NCBI GenBank assembly: GCA_025667525.1
Contig: CM046882.1
Location: 211,280,592 to 211,344,591, forward strand
Source of the DNA: Glebionis coronaria
Lineage: Eukaryota > Streptophyta > Magnoliopsida > Asterales > Asteraceae
DNA length: 64,000 bases
Reading direction: 5' to 3'
In this document: piece after piece, positions 1-11,822 of the stretch
Layout of the letters: every line of letters begins with the position of its first letter
Position numbering within the stretch: position 1 is the stretch's first letter
The notes under the pieces: model-generated
The model's input: only the letters and a program-made list of their open reading frames with translations
Told to the model about the DNA's origin: nothing
Database searches by the model: none
Program-made: the position numbers and the translations under genes

Positions 1-1
1 T

Positions 2-2437
2 CACAAATATTGGGATTCCTCCGCTTCATCAAGGAACAACCCGAGAGTCAATGTTTCTTCTACTTCAGCAAACCCCGATATGACCGAATTCACCCGCATG
101 ATGGCCGAAATGAACAAAAATATCTTGCTCACCGCTACAAACCAACAACAACAAGTTAAAGCTATAAAAATTTCTTGTGAGACTTACGACGGTCCTCACT
201 CATACACTGATTGTCCTTCTACTCAAGGAAATCCGTAAAACGTGTATGCGGCTTATGGTAACTATTCACCGGAAAATTACCAAGCCCGACCTCAAGGGGA
301 TCGAAATTTGCTAAGCTACCGGTCGAACAACTATCTTTCACCCGATTTTTCTCCTCAAAACCACAACCCCAACAACAATTACAATAGAAGCAACCAAATC
401 CCACCTAGAGCTTCTAATCCTTATCACCCACCCGCTCAACAAGACCCACCCATTAATCAAGATGTTGAAGCTTTAATGAGAACCCAAGGAGAGCAAATCA
501 AGAATCTACAAAGCCAAATTATCAATTTGAAAGGGGATATCACTAAGCATGGGAATGAAATTAGATCCGAGCTTCGAAATGATATACAAACCTCCTTCAG
601 CACTCAAACGAATGATTTGAAGAATATGTTGGCTAGTTTCTTACCAACCACTCAACCCTCTACTTCGGGCTCTCTACCTTCAAACACCGTCACCAACCCG
701 AGAGCGAATGTGAGTGCTATTACTACCCGTAGTGGAGCAACATTAGTATGACCATCTATCCCACCCCCAGTTATAACATCTACACCTTCTCCACCATGAT
801 TTATCCCTACTACTCCCACACCTAGTATTACTTCACCATTACCGTCTCCGCCTTGTCATGAAGAAGTACCCAAGAAGAACCCTTCACCAACCCCACCTTC
901 CACCTATAAACCCATCATTCCTTACCCTTCTTGACTCAACAAGGCTATAATTTTGACTAAGAATGACGTTCAAGTCTATAACTTTTTGAACATGATTGCC
1001 GGCATGACCGTCACCTTTACCCTTGTTGAAGCTCTTGCCCAAATGCCACAATTTGTCAAGATGTTTAAGGAATTGCTTAATAAGAAGGAGAAGAAGACAT
1101 AGTTTGTTAATACTCGCTTGAATGAAAATTTCTCTGCAATCCTTCTTAATGAACTTCCGGAAAAACTTGGAGATCCTGGTCGTTTTGTGCTACCTTGTAC
1201 TTTTAACCAAACAGACGAATTTACTGCCTTAGCTGATCTCGGGGCAAATATAAATTTGATGCCTTTCAGTGTTTGGAAAAAGTTATCATTTCCCGACCTT
1301 ACACCCACCAAGATGACTCTGGAGCTAGCCAATCGAACTCTCGCGTACCCCCTTGGTATCGCCGAAGATGTATTTATTAAAGTTGGCACATTCACTTTTC
1401 CGGTCGAATTCGTCGTTGTTGATTATGAAATGGACCCTCGTATTCCGTTAATACTTGGACGCTCATTTTTGAGAACCGGTACAGCTTTAGTAGATGTGGA
1501 TAAAGGTGAACTCATCTTAAGAGTCGAGGATGATGCACAAGTTTTTGAAATGGGGAAGCTTATAAGCAAATATAATGGAAGAGAATCGGTGAATATGATT
1601 AATGTGCTTGATGATTTTGTTGTCTACAACAATCCTCTCTTCGAGCCTCTTAATGATAATCCACTTTTTCAAGATGATGTGGATGATTCTCTCTCCAATT
1701 TGGAACCTCCACCCATATATGATTCTCCATCGATATTTGATGCTTATGATGATGATTCTAGTTCCGATGGAGATGATTATGATGATTTTACTTCTGAGTA
1801 TCCAGACATGCCCACTTATGATGATTTTAATGAGGCCGATACTCTTTCGAGTGATTCTTCTCATAATGAAGATCCTCCGCCTACAACACTTGATCCTACT
1901 TTGGATGACTACTCATTTGAGGAAGACTTTGCTACTTTTCTCAACACTTACTTCCCAAATGAGAGTGATGCTCCTCCTTTATACTTTGATGATTATGGTC
2001 TATATCCTACTTTGGATATGAAGAAACCCGCTTCAAAGGAGAAGAAACCGGACGACACCAAAATCCGCAGTTCTTATGTTTTGACACCTCTCTATATACC
2101 TTCGTCGGATGAGATTGTGCGATTTATGAGCGGATCCTCTTCAAATTCTGCTGAGCCTGAGTGTTATTTTCCCCTAAAGGAAACGATGTTCGATCCTGGT
2201 ATTGCACTTTTTAAGCCATCTCAGTATCCATCTATTGAAATAAAAGGAAAGATTTTTGGAACTTTTGGAGATATGCTTGCACTTCACCCTTGCTACCGCC
2301 GTGCTCCATCTTTGCTTAAGGGAACCTTGCCTACTCTTCTTTGGCTTGCCTTGTTCGACTTAAGCTTGTGCTATTTGATGGACAAAAACTATGTATTTGT
2401 TCCCGGTGGATGTTTTTCAAGCTTCTTCCTATGCTAA
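2..2437 (+). pseudogene. Gag-protease-acidic FDPGI polyprotein, broken by nonsense codons
   Basis: One reading frame runs from the window edge to the stop at 2435-2437, interrupted by in-frame stops at 236, 749, 797, 932 and 1100. In order: a Gag C-terminus with a zinc-knuckle remnant (CETYDGPHSYTDC near 170, second Cys replaced by Tyr); a proline-rich linker; an aspartic protease (from about 1118, active-site LADLGAN with Asp at 1235-1237, then an Athila-like LGRSFLRTG motif near 1457); then, instead of RT, an acidic Asp/Ser/Pro-rich segment with paired NPLF motifs near 1632 and 1659, and FDPGI at 2189-2203. E's Gag and protease align to the first half; the ORFs of B, C and D match the second half. 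Several stops look like CGA-to-TGA changes. The open part from 1118 encodes 439 residues. It is inferred not to be translated as a whole today. Confidence 0.85.
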
Positions 2438-2445
2438 TCAAGGTC

Positions 2446-2503
2446 GAGTCAGGCTCACGACTCGGTTAACAAAAATCAAGCGCTTCTTGGGAGGCAACCC
2501 AAG
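2446..2503 (+). other. Post-ORF double hairpin (H1 and H2) of A
   Basis: Two inverted repeats lie immediately after the stop codon. H1 is GAGTC (2446-2450) with GACTC (2459-2463). H2 is CTTGGG (2486-2491), loop AGGCAA, CCCAAG (2498-2503). The intervening GGTTAACAAAAA-type spacer is shared with B, C and E. In B the H2 stem is CTCGGG/CCCGAG, a compensatory change against A, which suggests the base pairing matters. Function unknown. Confidence 0.7.
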
Positions 2504-2752
2504 TATCTATCTTTTAGCTATTTCTATCCTATGTGTAGGGGAGACCCGTTGGTGTTTGCTATTTTCTCTCTTCTCATACTCAGGGATTCGCGCTTTCAAA
2601 GATCCATTCTTGATGACTTTTGACCATCCGTGTTTCCATCTTCCCGGTTCTATCCTAAACTCTTTTCGATTCACTATTTTATATTTCTCAATATTAAAAT
2701 AGGAATCTCTTTAGTTGTCTCTTTCTTAGCAAGATTTAATCAACGTGCACAA

Positions 2753-2826
2753 TGTCCTAAGTGTAGGGGAGTTTACTCCCACATGCTTAAACATTGAGGA
2801 CAATGTTTATATCAAGTGTAGGGGGG
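2753..2826 (+). other. GTGTAGGGG tracts flanking hairpin H3 in A
   Basis: A GTGTAGGGG tract at 2761, a small GGGAG/CTCCC inverted repeat (2767-2780), a hairpin ACATTG-AGGA-CAATGT (2791-2806) and a second tract at 2816 form a compact block that recurs in C and E, and in part in B and D. Another tract lies at 2533 and a fourth is the polypurine tract itself. Secondary polypurine or RNA-structure roles are possible, but nothing here proves one. Confidence 0.6.
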
Positions 2827-3768
2827 ACTTCTATCGAAGTTAAGTGGCCTTTTCTTTGTATTTGTCCTCATTTTAACCGGAAAATTGATTTTTCGACATT
2901 TTTCAAAATTTTTGATCTATTTTGGCCTAGTAGTTTTACCTTTGTATAGTTATTTTCTTTCTTTACTAGAATAAATTTTAATAAAGTGGTTTTAATTTTT
3001 AAACGTTGTGAATCTTTTGACTCAACCCAAGTTTACTTATCTAAGTTTACTCTATCTAGTATCCTTAACGTGTTTAAGTCAAGTTTTGCTAGGCTTTTAT
3101 ATAGGGAGCTTTAAAACGCGAAAGTCTTAACTCTCACGGGTTAAGAACAAGAACTTTTCACAAGTTCCTATAATTGATCCTACAGAATCGTTTATCAAGG
3201 GAACTTTAAAATGCGAATTCTAAACTTGAAAAAGTCTAAGAATTTGCAAAATCCTATAGATGACTCAAAAACACAAAACTTTGATTTAATTGGCTAAGCA
3301 TCCACGAGTCTCATTCCTTGAGATTTTAAATTGTGGAGAACGAGAGATGATAGAGTCAATTATAAGTTTGGCATTCTTTCGTGAATTTATGTGAGTTGAT
3401 TATAAGCCTATTCTCCCATCGCTTGTTAATAAATTTATCTGCAATAAGTAAGGTCGTACGATTTAAAAAGTTACTTAGCTTCTAGCCCAAGATCGTTTAA
3501 AAGTTGCTCGGTATTAATTAGAGTTCATAGCCAAGGCATAACTTATTGAAGCGGGACGCGAAGATTGGCGAGTCCGAAAAGGCCCTAACAAGGCATGAGG
3601 GCTACATTATAATAACAATGATCTCGTTTTCAAGCTTGGTATGGGGAACGTGAAACTTGAGGATGATAATCATTCATGACATTCCAAAATCCGAAGGTAA
3701 GTCTTCTTTAATAAAGGCCAATGTGGATTGATTGTGATGAAAAGTGTAATCTTGCTTTGTAATTAATG
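2827..3768 (+). other. A 3' untranslated region
   Basis: No credible ORF. The sequence is alignable by eye with the same region of C and, on the opposite strand, E. It includes the motif GGCCCTAACAAGGCATGAGG ending at 3600, which is present three times in C and twice in E. Confidence 0.6.
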
Positions 3769-3808
3769 CATTGCATGAGGACATTGCAATGGTCAAGTGT
3801 AGGGGATT
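3769..3808 (+). promoter_or_regulatory. Hairpin H4 plus polypurine tract of A
   Basis: Inverted repeat CATTGCA (3769-3775) / TGCAATG (3785-3791) is followed by AAGTGTAGGGGATT (3795-3808), which abuts the LTR. A purine-rich stretch in this position is the expected plus-strand primer. The same hairpin-plus-tract arrangement precedes the LTR in C and E. Confidence 0.75.
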
Positions 3809-4255
3809 TGATAGCTGTGCAAACACCCATCCTTTTACCACTTAATTATAATGAAAACAAGACCATAACGTGTATTTTATGTCGTAAATGTCGGAATTAT
3901 GCGTGGTTTGTGTTTTTGTTGTGATTTTAGGATCAAAATGTAAAAAGGGAAGAAAACACGGGCTTTCACGGGCTTTTATCAAAGAAAAAGACAAAAGACG
4001 AAGTCAAGAAATCAAGAGTGCAAAAAGAACGGAAGTCCAAGGCCTATTCTAAAGATTTATCAAAGAAAAATTCCAAAGACGGAAATTTAATAAAGCCGAA
4101 GAACTCAAGTCTAATTTATGAAGAAATCACAAGACGAGTTTAAAGTAATCCCGAGACAAAAGTCAAAAAAGTCGAAGAATTAAGAAGACGAAGGACTAAA
4201 CGATAAAGAAAGAAAGAAGAAAGAGAGGAGGAAGCTTCCAACGTCTCCTCCTCCC

Positions 4256-4264
4256 CTATATATA
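4256..4264 (+). promoter_or_regulatory. Probable TATA box in the A LTR
   Basis: CTATATATAG follows a CT-rich run (CTCCTCCTCCC) and is followed by a T-rich stretch. The position, about 450 bp into the LTR, fits a U3 promoter. Start site not determined. Confidence 0.5.
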
Positions 4265-4671
4265 GAACCATAGTTTCATTTTTCATTTTTGTTGGCTAGA
4301 GTGACAAACTAGTTCTTACATTTTTAATTATTTGCACCTTTACATTAATTGCACCTTTAATTACCTTGTCTTGCACTTTAATTTTCAAGTAAGTTTACTT
4401 TTATGTTTATTGAATCTTTATTTTAATTGTTAATCTCTCATCTACCTTTCTTGTGTTGATTTAATCTTATGTTTATGTTCATGTTCTTGAGTTTTTATTG
4501 ATTTGATCAAGTGGGTTTTGATTATTTTGATTATTATTGTTAGTTTTATTGATTTGGTTTGATTGGTTATTGTTAGTTGATAATTAGTGGTTATTTTGTT
4601 TTAATCTTTAGATTAATTTTAGTAGTTTTTGATTAAATTCGTCCCTTTTTATTCCCCGTGTTTTCGGAAAT

Positions 4672-5252
4672 TTAGTTTTCCCAGGTTTTTCCGAATCAAG
4701 TTTATTATTCCGCATAAATTGTTTATTCCGGATAAGTGGATTATTCCGGACGAAGGATATGTTTAATTATTCCGCATAAGTAATCATTCCGAACCAAGGT
4801 TTCATTCCGAGTGAGCACATTTATTCCGAGTCAGTACTATTTATTCCGCATAAACTTTATATTCCGAATCAGTCAGATTTTCCGAACGAATGATTTATTC
4901 CGGATGAAGCATCATTCCGGATGAACCCCTTTATTCCGAACGAGCACTTCCTTCCTTTTATTCCGAATCAGTGATTAATTCCGAACCAGCATTTTTTTCC
5001 TTTTATTCTGAATCAGTGTTTATTCCGGATCAACCTTTTATTCCGGATAAAGCTTTCATTCCGAATGAGGGTTTATTCTGGATGAACATATATTCTGAAC
5101 GAAGGACTTTTCTGAATCAGCATTTTATTTTTATTATTCCGAATGAAGTTTTATTCCGCATGAGGTAAATATTCCGAGTGAAGAAGAATTATTCCGAGTG
5201 AAGGTGACATTCCGAACGAGTGATTATTCCGAACGAAGATGTTTTTCCGAAT
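4672..5252 (+). repeat. Degenerate TTATTCCGNNNNA array in the A LTR
   Basis: A core ATTCCG(A/C/G) recurs roughly every 15-25 bp over almost 600 bp, often as ATTCCGAATCAG, ATTCCGGATGAA or ATTCCGAACGA. Spacing and tails vary, so it is not a simple tandem repeat. E's LTRs hold a comparable array on the opposite strand (CGGAAT), in the same LTR half. It contains short spurious ORFs only. Confidence 0.75.
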
Positions 5253-5632
5253 GAGCATTTTTAGTTTATTTTAAGTTTATGTTTTTAAGTTTTAAAGCTT
5301 TTATTTTCCCGCCTTTTTACTTAGTCGCACTTTTAGTTTACTTGCCTTAGATTTATTTTAAGCTTGTCTTTAGGATAGTTTTAAGTTTGCCTTATTTACT
5401 TTTAAGTTTGCCTTTTAATTTCCCGACACGTTTTTATTTCCCATCATTTATTTTCAATTAGGTTTAGATTTAATTACCTGCCATTTACTTTAAAGTTTGT
5501 GCATTTACTTTACTACAACGACCAAACTATTGTTTTCTACCAAAAGACGACTGAGTCGCACGTTTACCAATAATCAATTCGAAGAGACTGGAACAACGAA
5601 AAATTTCTTACTAGGCAAAAACCGAGTTATTA

Positions 5633-7817
5633 ACCAACAAATCTAACTGATTACCAGAATTTAGATCATAAAACTCAAAATAAAAGTCTAAATGGCCTAT
5701 TGATTTCTTTTACGGTTTTTGACCGAATAATAACATACAAAAATCTGTTTTAAAAGAGATACCAACTAGAACCACTACTTAACTATTCATAAACTGAAAA
5801 AGGAGTATGTTTGAGCTATTTAGAACTTGCAAAGTATTATCCTAATGCAACTAGTAAACAGATCCAAACACCCCTATCACTAACTGATGAACAAAATTTT
5901 ACAAACTAAATCATGCAAATTAACTCAAAAGCATATAAATCAGACATAAACCAATCACATAACCTAACTAGACCAAGAAACAAGCAAGTAGCATTCAATA
6001 TAAACAAATCACAAGAACCAAGTAACAAATACTAACATTAAGAACTTAGCTAAAAAGAGGGTTCAATCCTCAAAGGTATACCTTGTGGGACCCACATCCG
6101 GGCCCACTATGGCTGAAATGACATCTCCTTATAGCGAAGCTTTAGAGGTTTTAGGATTTGGGAGGTGGTGATTGATGTTTGAAAGGTAAGTGGGGATGGT
6201 GGACTACAACAGTCCACCACAATGTCTCTTAAAAACCTGTTGAAAACACAACATAAGCAAACAAACAAGCTCCAATAAGGTACTCTATAAGCTCAGTTGT
6301 CAAGTGAGCTTATGGAACAATGAGTGATAAAGGAAAAATTAAGATTTTGTAAAATCCTTGAAAACCAAACTTTGAAAACCACTTATCTTGAAACAAATTT
6401 TTGCCAACCAAAAATTAAAACAGAAAACTAACAAGGTTATTACAACCCTTGTGTATGTTTGATCGTCAGTCACACACACACAACTGCTATAATACCTTGG
6501 GTCCCAATTTCTTTGAACAAAAATTTGTTGATACAAAGCTCTTGGTGAAACTTGCAAACTAGTAAATCCAACACAACATCAAACACAAACTTGAAACACT
6601 ACATCTATGGAACTCAGAATTAACAAGATGTAAGGTTTTATCAAAACTTTAAATATTCAATGGTAAAAGTATACAAAATGAAAAAAACTGGAACAAAGCC
6701 ATATCACAATCTGATAGGTCTTTATATACTACTAGATAGAAAGTTCTCGGTTACAAAAGAAAGAGAAAAACCCTAGCCAACGAATTCCCTAAATGCCCTT
6801 GGTGTCTTCATTTGAATTTCTTGGTCAAAATTGCCTCATGTGATGTGCAAGTTGTACAAATGATATTGAACGTTGATATACTCCTTAGGGAACACGAAAT
6901 TCCCTTTGAGACGTGGATTGGTATGCAGATTCCTCTTTTGCCATTTGAGGAGGTGCAGGGGAGTACTTGTGGGGCCACATGAGTCACGGGTGGGGATGGT
7001 TTATGAGTGGGTTTTGTTTGTGTGATGGTTAATCAAGGTTCTGGAAGCTCTAATCGAAAACCCCTTTGATTTAGGGTGATTAGGGATTAGAGTTCGTTAG
7101 TTTAGTGTGTTGATATGTGTGTGTTTGATTGGGATTAGGGGTGAAAAATGTGTTTACCTCCAAAATTAGTTATATAAAATAGATTTGAAAATTTGTTAAC
7201 ACAAAGAGATAGTGGGGTTTGACGTGGAAGGGGTGAGTGAGGTGGAGGTTGGTGATTGGTGGGGGTGATGAGTTGGCGGGTTATGGTTGGATGGACAGGT
7301 TTAGATGTTTGATGTTTTGAGTCCCTTGGTTTTGAAAAAGTATGCATAATAAGTTATCACAGCCAATGTTTTACTTCCCTTTGTTAAATCTTTGAAAGAC
7401 TTGTCAAATGTGGCACAAAAGTTTTGCAACCTTTTATCAAGGACCATAAATGCATATTTTGCATTCTTCAAGGGATTTTCTTGTTCATTCTTTCAATTTT
7501 AGGGACCCATATGTAATTTTGAGGATTTACAAGGGTATAAAATGATAAGTCTTCAAAATATGAGGGACCAATCTTGACAATCTTCAAAACTTCAAGGACT
7601 TCCACAAAAAATCATGATCCGGGTCCTGTTCTTTGTGCGGCTTTATTTCCCGTGTTCGTTTTTTCTTGAATCTTGTGATCTTTTGTTGATTTCACGATAT
7701 CTGTACCTAAAATACACATTGAACAAATACAAGCATATTTCGGGGTATAGTATGATATTTTTAAGCATTTTAAGCCCGATTTGGACGATGAGACTATGTA
7801 TAAATGCAGTCTCATCA
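5633..7817 (-). repeat. 3' LTR of D (inner portion)
   Basis: Matches 41571-43565 closely by eye. It starts, reading on the minus strand, at 7817 with TGATGAGACT next to the polypurine tract, and is interrupted by A at 5632/5633. The LTR start folds into a 9-bp hairpin: GATGAGACT / AGTCTCATC (7786-7816). The TATATAAAG-like sequence near 6720 (minus strand) could be a promoter. Several short ORFs here appear in both LTRs with changes and are not considered genes. Confidence 0.85.
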
Positions 7818-9059
7818 CTCCCCCATACTAAACCAGTGTCGTGTCCCTACGCAATGCTAGAATTAAGTATCAGAGCACTTCCAAAATTCATTTTTAGGTG
7901 ACATTTATTGAAAAAGTAAATTTAAATAAACTACTACATGCGTTTTAGACATAATGTATTGTTTTCATCGCAAAATGGGACGTTTAAGATCATAAATAAG
8001 AACACGTGAATGCTTTGTTAGAAATAATTTCGTCGTCCTCGATTTTCACCCAATTCCATGCTAAGCATGAAACAAGATCATTGTCATTATAAGTTAGTAA
8101 TGTTAACACTACTCATAAGCTCTAATCACGTACTTAGACTACCTTATTCCTAAGGTGTATCTCTTATATTTTATTTTTGTCTTAATGATCACGAGGATAC
8201 ATCATTGACTTATGCGTGAATAGAGATTAAGTTCAAAAATAGAGTCTTAACGGTGTAACCAAAATCATCGAATTAATAATTCATTTTAATAGACAACGAT
8301 GTCAAAAAATTAAGTCAACAAGAAGAATCGATAAACACGGTTTTATAACGGTTTTGAACATGAGACTTATTACCAATGTGAGATTGGTTTACCACCACCT
8401 TTTATTGAACCTCGCCATGAGGTGTTTATTATGACTTGACGTATATCCTCACGCTAAAGCGAATTTTGGATCTTTAAGGCTTCAAGATTTAAAACATTCA
8501 CTTTGAATTTTGCATAGATTTTCCGGCCTTGTGAGCTTCAAATTTTTGCTTGATTTATGTGAAGAGGAACTTAAATTATTATTGGGGGAAGTCTTTGATT
8601 ATTCGGGTTGCCAATACTTCGAAACCGTGACGCTGGCGATACCTTAATGTTTTCCCAATTTAATTACATGGAAGCTACTAAAACAAATTAGAATCCAAGA
8701 ATAAAGGCTAAACCGCTAAATCAATATTTATTAACAATTTATTATAAAAGCGTAGGGAGAATAAACAAATAATTAGGACACATGAGTTTTTGAATGAATA
8801 CGAGTACTCTACGTTTAGCATAGTAACTTATAATTAACTCTATCATTTCTCGTCCTTAATTTAATGAGACTTAACCTAATATAGCTAAGGAATCGAAGCT
8901 AAGTGCTCACGGTCGAGTCAAAAATTACTGTTATTCTCACCATCGAAAAACCTACATTCGTGTCTTAAACACTTATGAAAAATTAGAAAAATTGGTCATT
9001 TTTAGCCTTATTTTGCATAAAACGATAACAAAAAGATGAAAATTAGATTGTGTCATGAC
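7818..9059 (-). other. D 3' untranslated region and polypurine tract
   Basis: On the minus strand this ends in GTATGGGGGAG (7828-7818) directly before the LTR. The rest is noncoding; segments near 8060-8110, 8450-8600 and 8830-8930 resemble the 3' regions of C and E. Nothing else is recognisable. Confidence 0.65.
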
Positions 9060-9064
9060 GTGAG

Positions 9065-10706
9065 TGATAGACACGTATTCATGTTTTTAGTGGTAATATC
9101 CCTTCATTTATGGAATAATAAATAGCAAAAAATGTATTTTTAGTGATTATATCGTTTATATGTGTTATTTATTATTGTAGGTACGAATATCAAAGAAACA
9201 ACAACAAACGAAGCCAAAATGACAAAAACGAGCACGAGACATGGAAAGAAGACGAATAATCGAGTCTAACGGCGCCTTCATCTTTTATTGGACCGACCCA
9301 TTACTTTTCAAGTGGGCTTAGTTGCTTGCCTAATTTCTGGCCTGAAAATATATCAAGAGAAAGTGAGGCCCGTTTGAACACAAGCCCATCTTATCCTAAC
9401 TTTTACAATAAGGAAATCTAGATCTAAATCATCATCATTAGTCATTTGCATCTTTTTAGTTTTCTCATTTGTCTTTTCATTTTTTTCCTTTAGTAGCGTA
9501 GGATTAGTCTATTTATTCTAGCATAGATTTAAGGATACAACTCAAATGAAACTCTTGTTTTTCTTACTTGTACTTGATTGATTTTCATTTGTGTTTCAAT
9601 TTGGTTCGTTTAATAAAGATTTATGATGTTTCTGTTTGATGAAAAGTTTGAATTCAATTTATGATTTTGGTTGTGGACTCGGTTACTAACAACCAATCAA
9701 ATAGAAAGATAGGCATTCTCATCGTGCATACACCAATCATTATGTCATCATCAATGAGTTAAAAGGTTCATGCTTTTAATGTTTTAATTAGTGTTAAATG
9801 CATCATTTCATATGTAATTTACTTTTTCCTTTACAATTTTAATCCTCATTAGTTTCAAGTGTAATTTTCTTTAAAGAGTTAATTGGTTTTGGCTGTAATA
9901 AAAATAGTTTCATTTATGCCTTTTTTCTATTAGTCAATCTATGTTGTCCTCTATAGATGCATAAAAGTTGGTTTTTGATCAAATTAATTAGTGGTAATTA
10001 GTATATGTATTTAGTGGTAATTAGTTTTTGGAATGGAGTTTAAGAAGACGGGTTTTGAAACTTTTGAAATGGGTCTCATCTCGCCATTTTTGCGATTTTC
10101 GTCCACGGTTAGCTCTATTCTTTTAACCTCGTTGTTTTTATTATGTTAAATTGTATTGCCATGTTTAGTTTAATATTAATATTGTCTCTTTAGTCATTGT
10201 TGTTAGCTTAATTTTTTTTATGCGTCAGTAGTATTGCTTATGCTTGTTAAGTGGTGGTGATTTGTAATATAAGTGTGGAATTTAATAGGATGTTGATTAG
10301 TGATTTTCGTTAGATTAATCGAGATTTGGTTATTTCAAAGAGAAAAAGTCGGAGAAATGATTTATTATCGAGTTAGAATTTATATTATTATAAGAACATT
10401 AATTCGTCAATGTAAAATAAAATTCACACTTGTTGATCTAATTACCCCACTTGATAAGCATATTTGTTTAGCATCTTTATTGTCATTAGTATTATCTTAG
10501 ATATCTTTTGCTTTATAATTGTAGTATAATTTTCATTCGTATCGCTATTATATATTTTAATATTTAGTCTTTAAAATTGGTAGTTTTAAATATAAAACTC
10601 ATAACCTTTTTATTCGTGCATCAAACTTGAGACATAAACGCGGATATCCATTCACACTTCGCCGGAACTATGATAACTTCTCGGGTATACGACAACGACT
10701 CGATCT
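9065..10706 (+). repeat. 5' LTR of B
   Basis: 1,642 bp. Pairs with 24838-25939 plus 36988-37507 with scattered substitutions, by eye roughly mid-90s percent identity. GCCAT at 10158-10162 is the uninterrupted counterpart of the site where E entered the other LTR. No credible coding content. Confidence 0.9.
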
Positions 10707-10708
10707 AA

Positions 10709-10725
10709 TGGCGCCGCTGCCGAGG
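10709..10725 (+). promoter_or_regulatory. Primer binding site of B (tRNA-Asp type)
   Basis: TGGCGCCGCTGCCGAGG lies two bases after the LTR end. It is complementary, with few mismatches, to the 3' end of plant tRNA-Asp, the primer known for Athila-type elements. C, D and E have the same core. Confidence 0.8.
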
Positions 10726-10805
10726 AATTTGTATAGCGATGTTTGCTTTGTGTTTTTAGTTGGTGACTTGAAGATCCTTTCGATTTGAAAGTTTATTTTC
10801 GTATT

Positions 10806-10806
<1 letters not shown>

Positions 10807-10859
<53 letters not shown>
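10807..10859. repeat. (TA)n microsatellite
   Basis: Pure TA repeat directly left of MITE-like element M1 in the B leader. Confidence 0.95.
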
Positions 10860-11387
<528 letters not shown>

Positions 11388-11769
11388 GTGTAACATTATT
11401 TTCAGAACCAAATAAATGTACTGAACAGCGAGAACCACCTTTATACTCTTAATAATGCGTATGTATTTTCATTATTATGTTTAAATTAACATTTAATAAT
11501 TGTTTTAATGGTTATAGATCCGAGTATGATGAGCGATATGAAGAGTGCACATGTGTTTTCATATTATCCAAAGAAAAGATAGTTATAATACATACAAAAC
11601 AAATACATGTGCATGGTCCAAGGATACATGTTCCTAGTGACTTACGACAATGAAAATTCATGTATTTCTACCTAATGAACTAACCCGATGATTATACATG
11701 TGCATATTAAGAGTAAAAAGGTGGTTCTCGCAGTTCTGTACATTTATTTGGTTCTGAAAATAACCTCAG

Positions 11770-11771
<2 letters not shown>
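11388..11771. mobile_element. MITE-like inverted-repeat element M2
   Basis: The ends are inverted repeats of about 75 bp: TTATTTTCAGAACCAAATAA (11397-11416) mirrors TTATTTGGTTCTGAAAATAA near 11745-11764, continuing to AAGAGTA/TACTCTT. The start (GTGTAAC.TTATTT.CAGAACC) matches M1, so the two belong to one family. Flanked by (TA)n on both sides. Noncoding. Confidence 0.7.

Positions 11772-11817
<46 letters not shown>
11772..11817. repeat. (TA)n microsatellite
   Basis: TA repeat right of M2. Confidence 0.95.

Positions 11818-11822
<5 letters not shown>

Larger units (their letters stand above)
1..5632 (+). mobile_element. Element A: Athila-related LTR retrotransposon lacking RT/RNase H/integrase
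   Basis: The window opens inside the Gag frame of this element, so its 5' LTR and primer site lie to the left. It contains a Gag-protease frame that runs into an acidic NPLF/FDPGI module, a long structured 3' untranslated region, a polypurine tract (3795-3808) and a 3' LTR (3809-5632). No reverse transcriptase, RNase H or integrase is present between protease and the 3' region, unlike element E. The right boundary is set by the LTR end (GAGTTATTA) abutting ACCAA at 5633-5637, which is uninterrupted in the other LTR of host element D (41571-41575). A therefore sits inside D's left LTR. Known: Athila is a Ty3/gypsy lineage of plants. Inferred: A is a deleted, non-autonomous member. Confidence 0.85.
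3809..5632 (+). repeat. 3' LTR of A
   Basis: Begins TGATAGCTGTG right after the polypurine tract and ends GAGTTATTA, about 1.82 kb. Its first 300 bp and last 120 bp resemble the LTR of E, so A and E are related families. It holds a TATA box near 4256 and a degenerate array of CCGA/CCGG-containing units. The first bases can fold as a weak hairpin with a GCAA loop (3811-3830). The partner LTR is outside the window. Confidence 0.85.

Noticed and set aside
1517..2021. Long alternate-frame ORFs within the acidic part of A (1517-1864 minus, 1602-2021 plus)
   Set aside because: Shadows of the low-complexity acidic frame; no independent support.
4672..5252. CRISPR-like array
   Set aside because: Units are short, irregular and degenerate, and this is a plant LTR.
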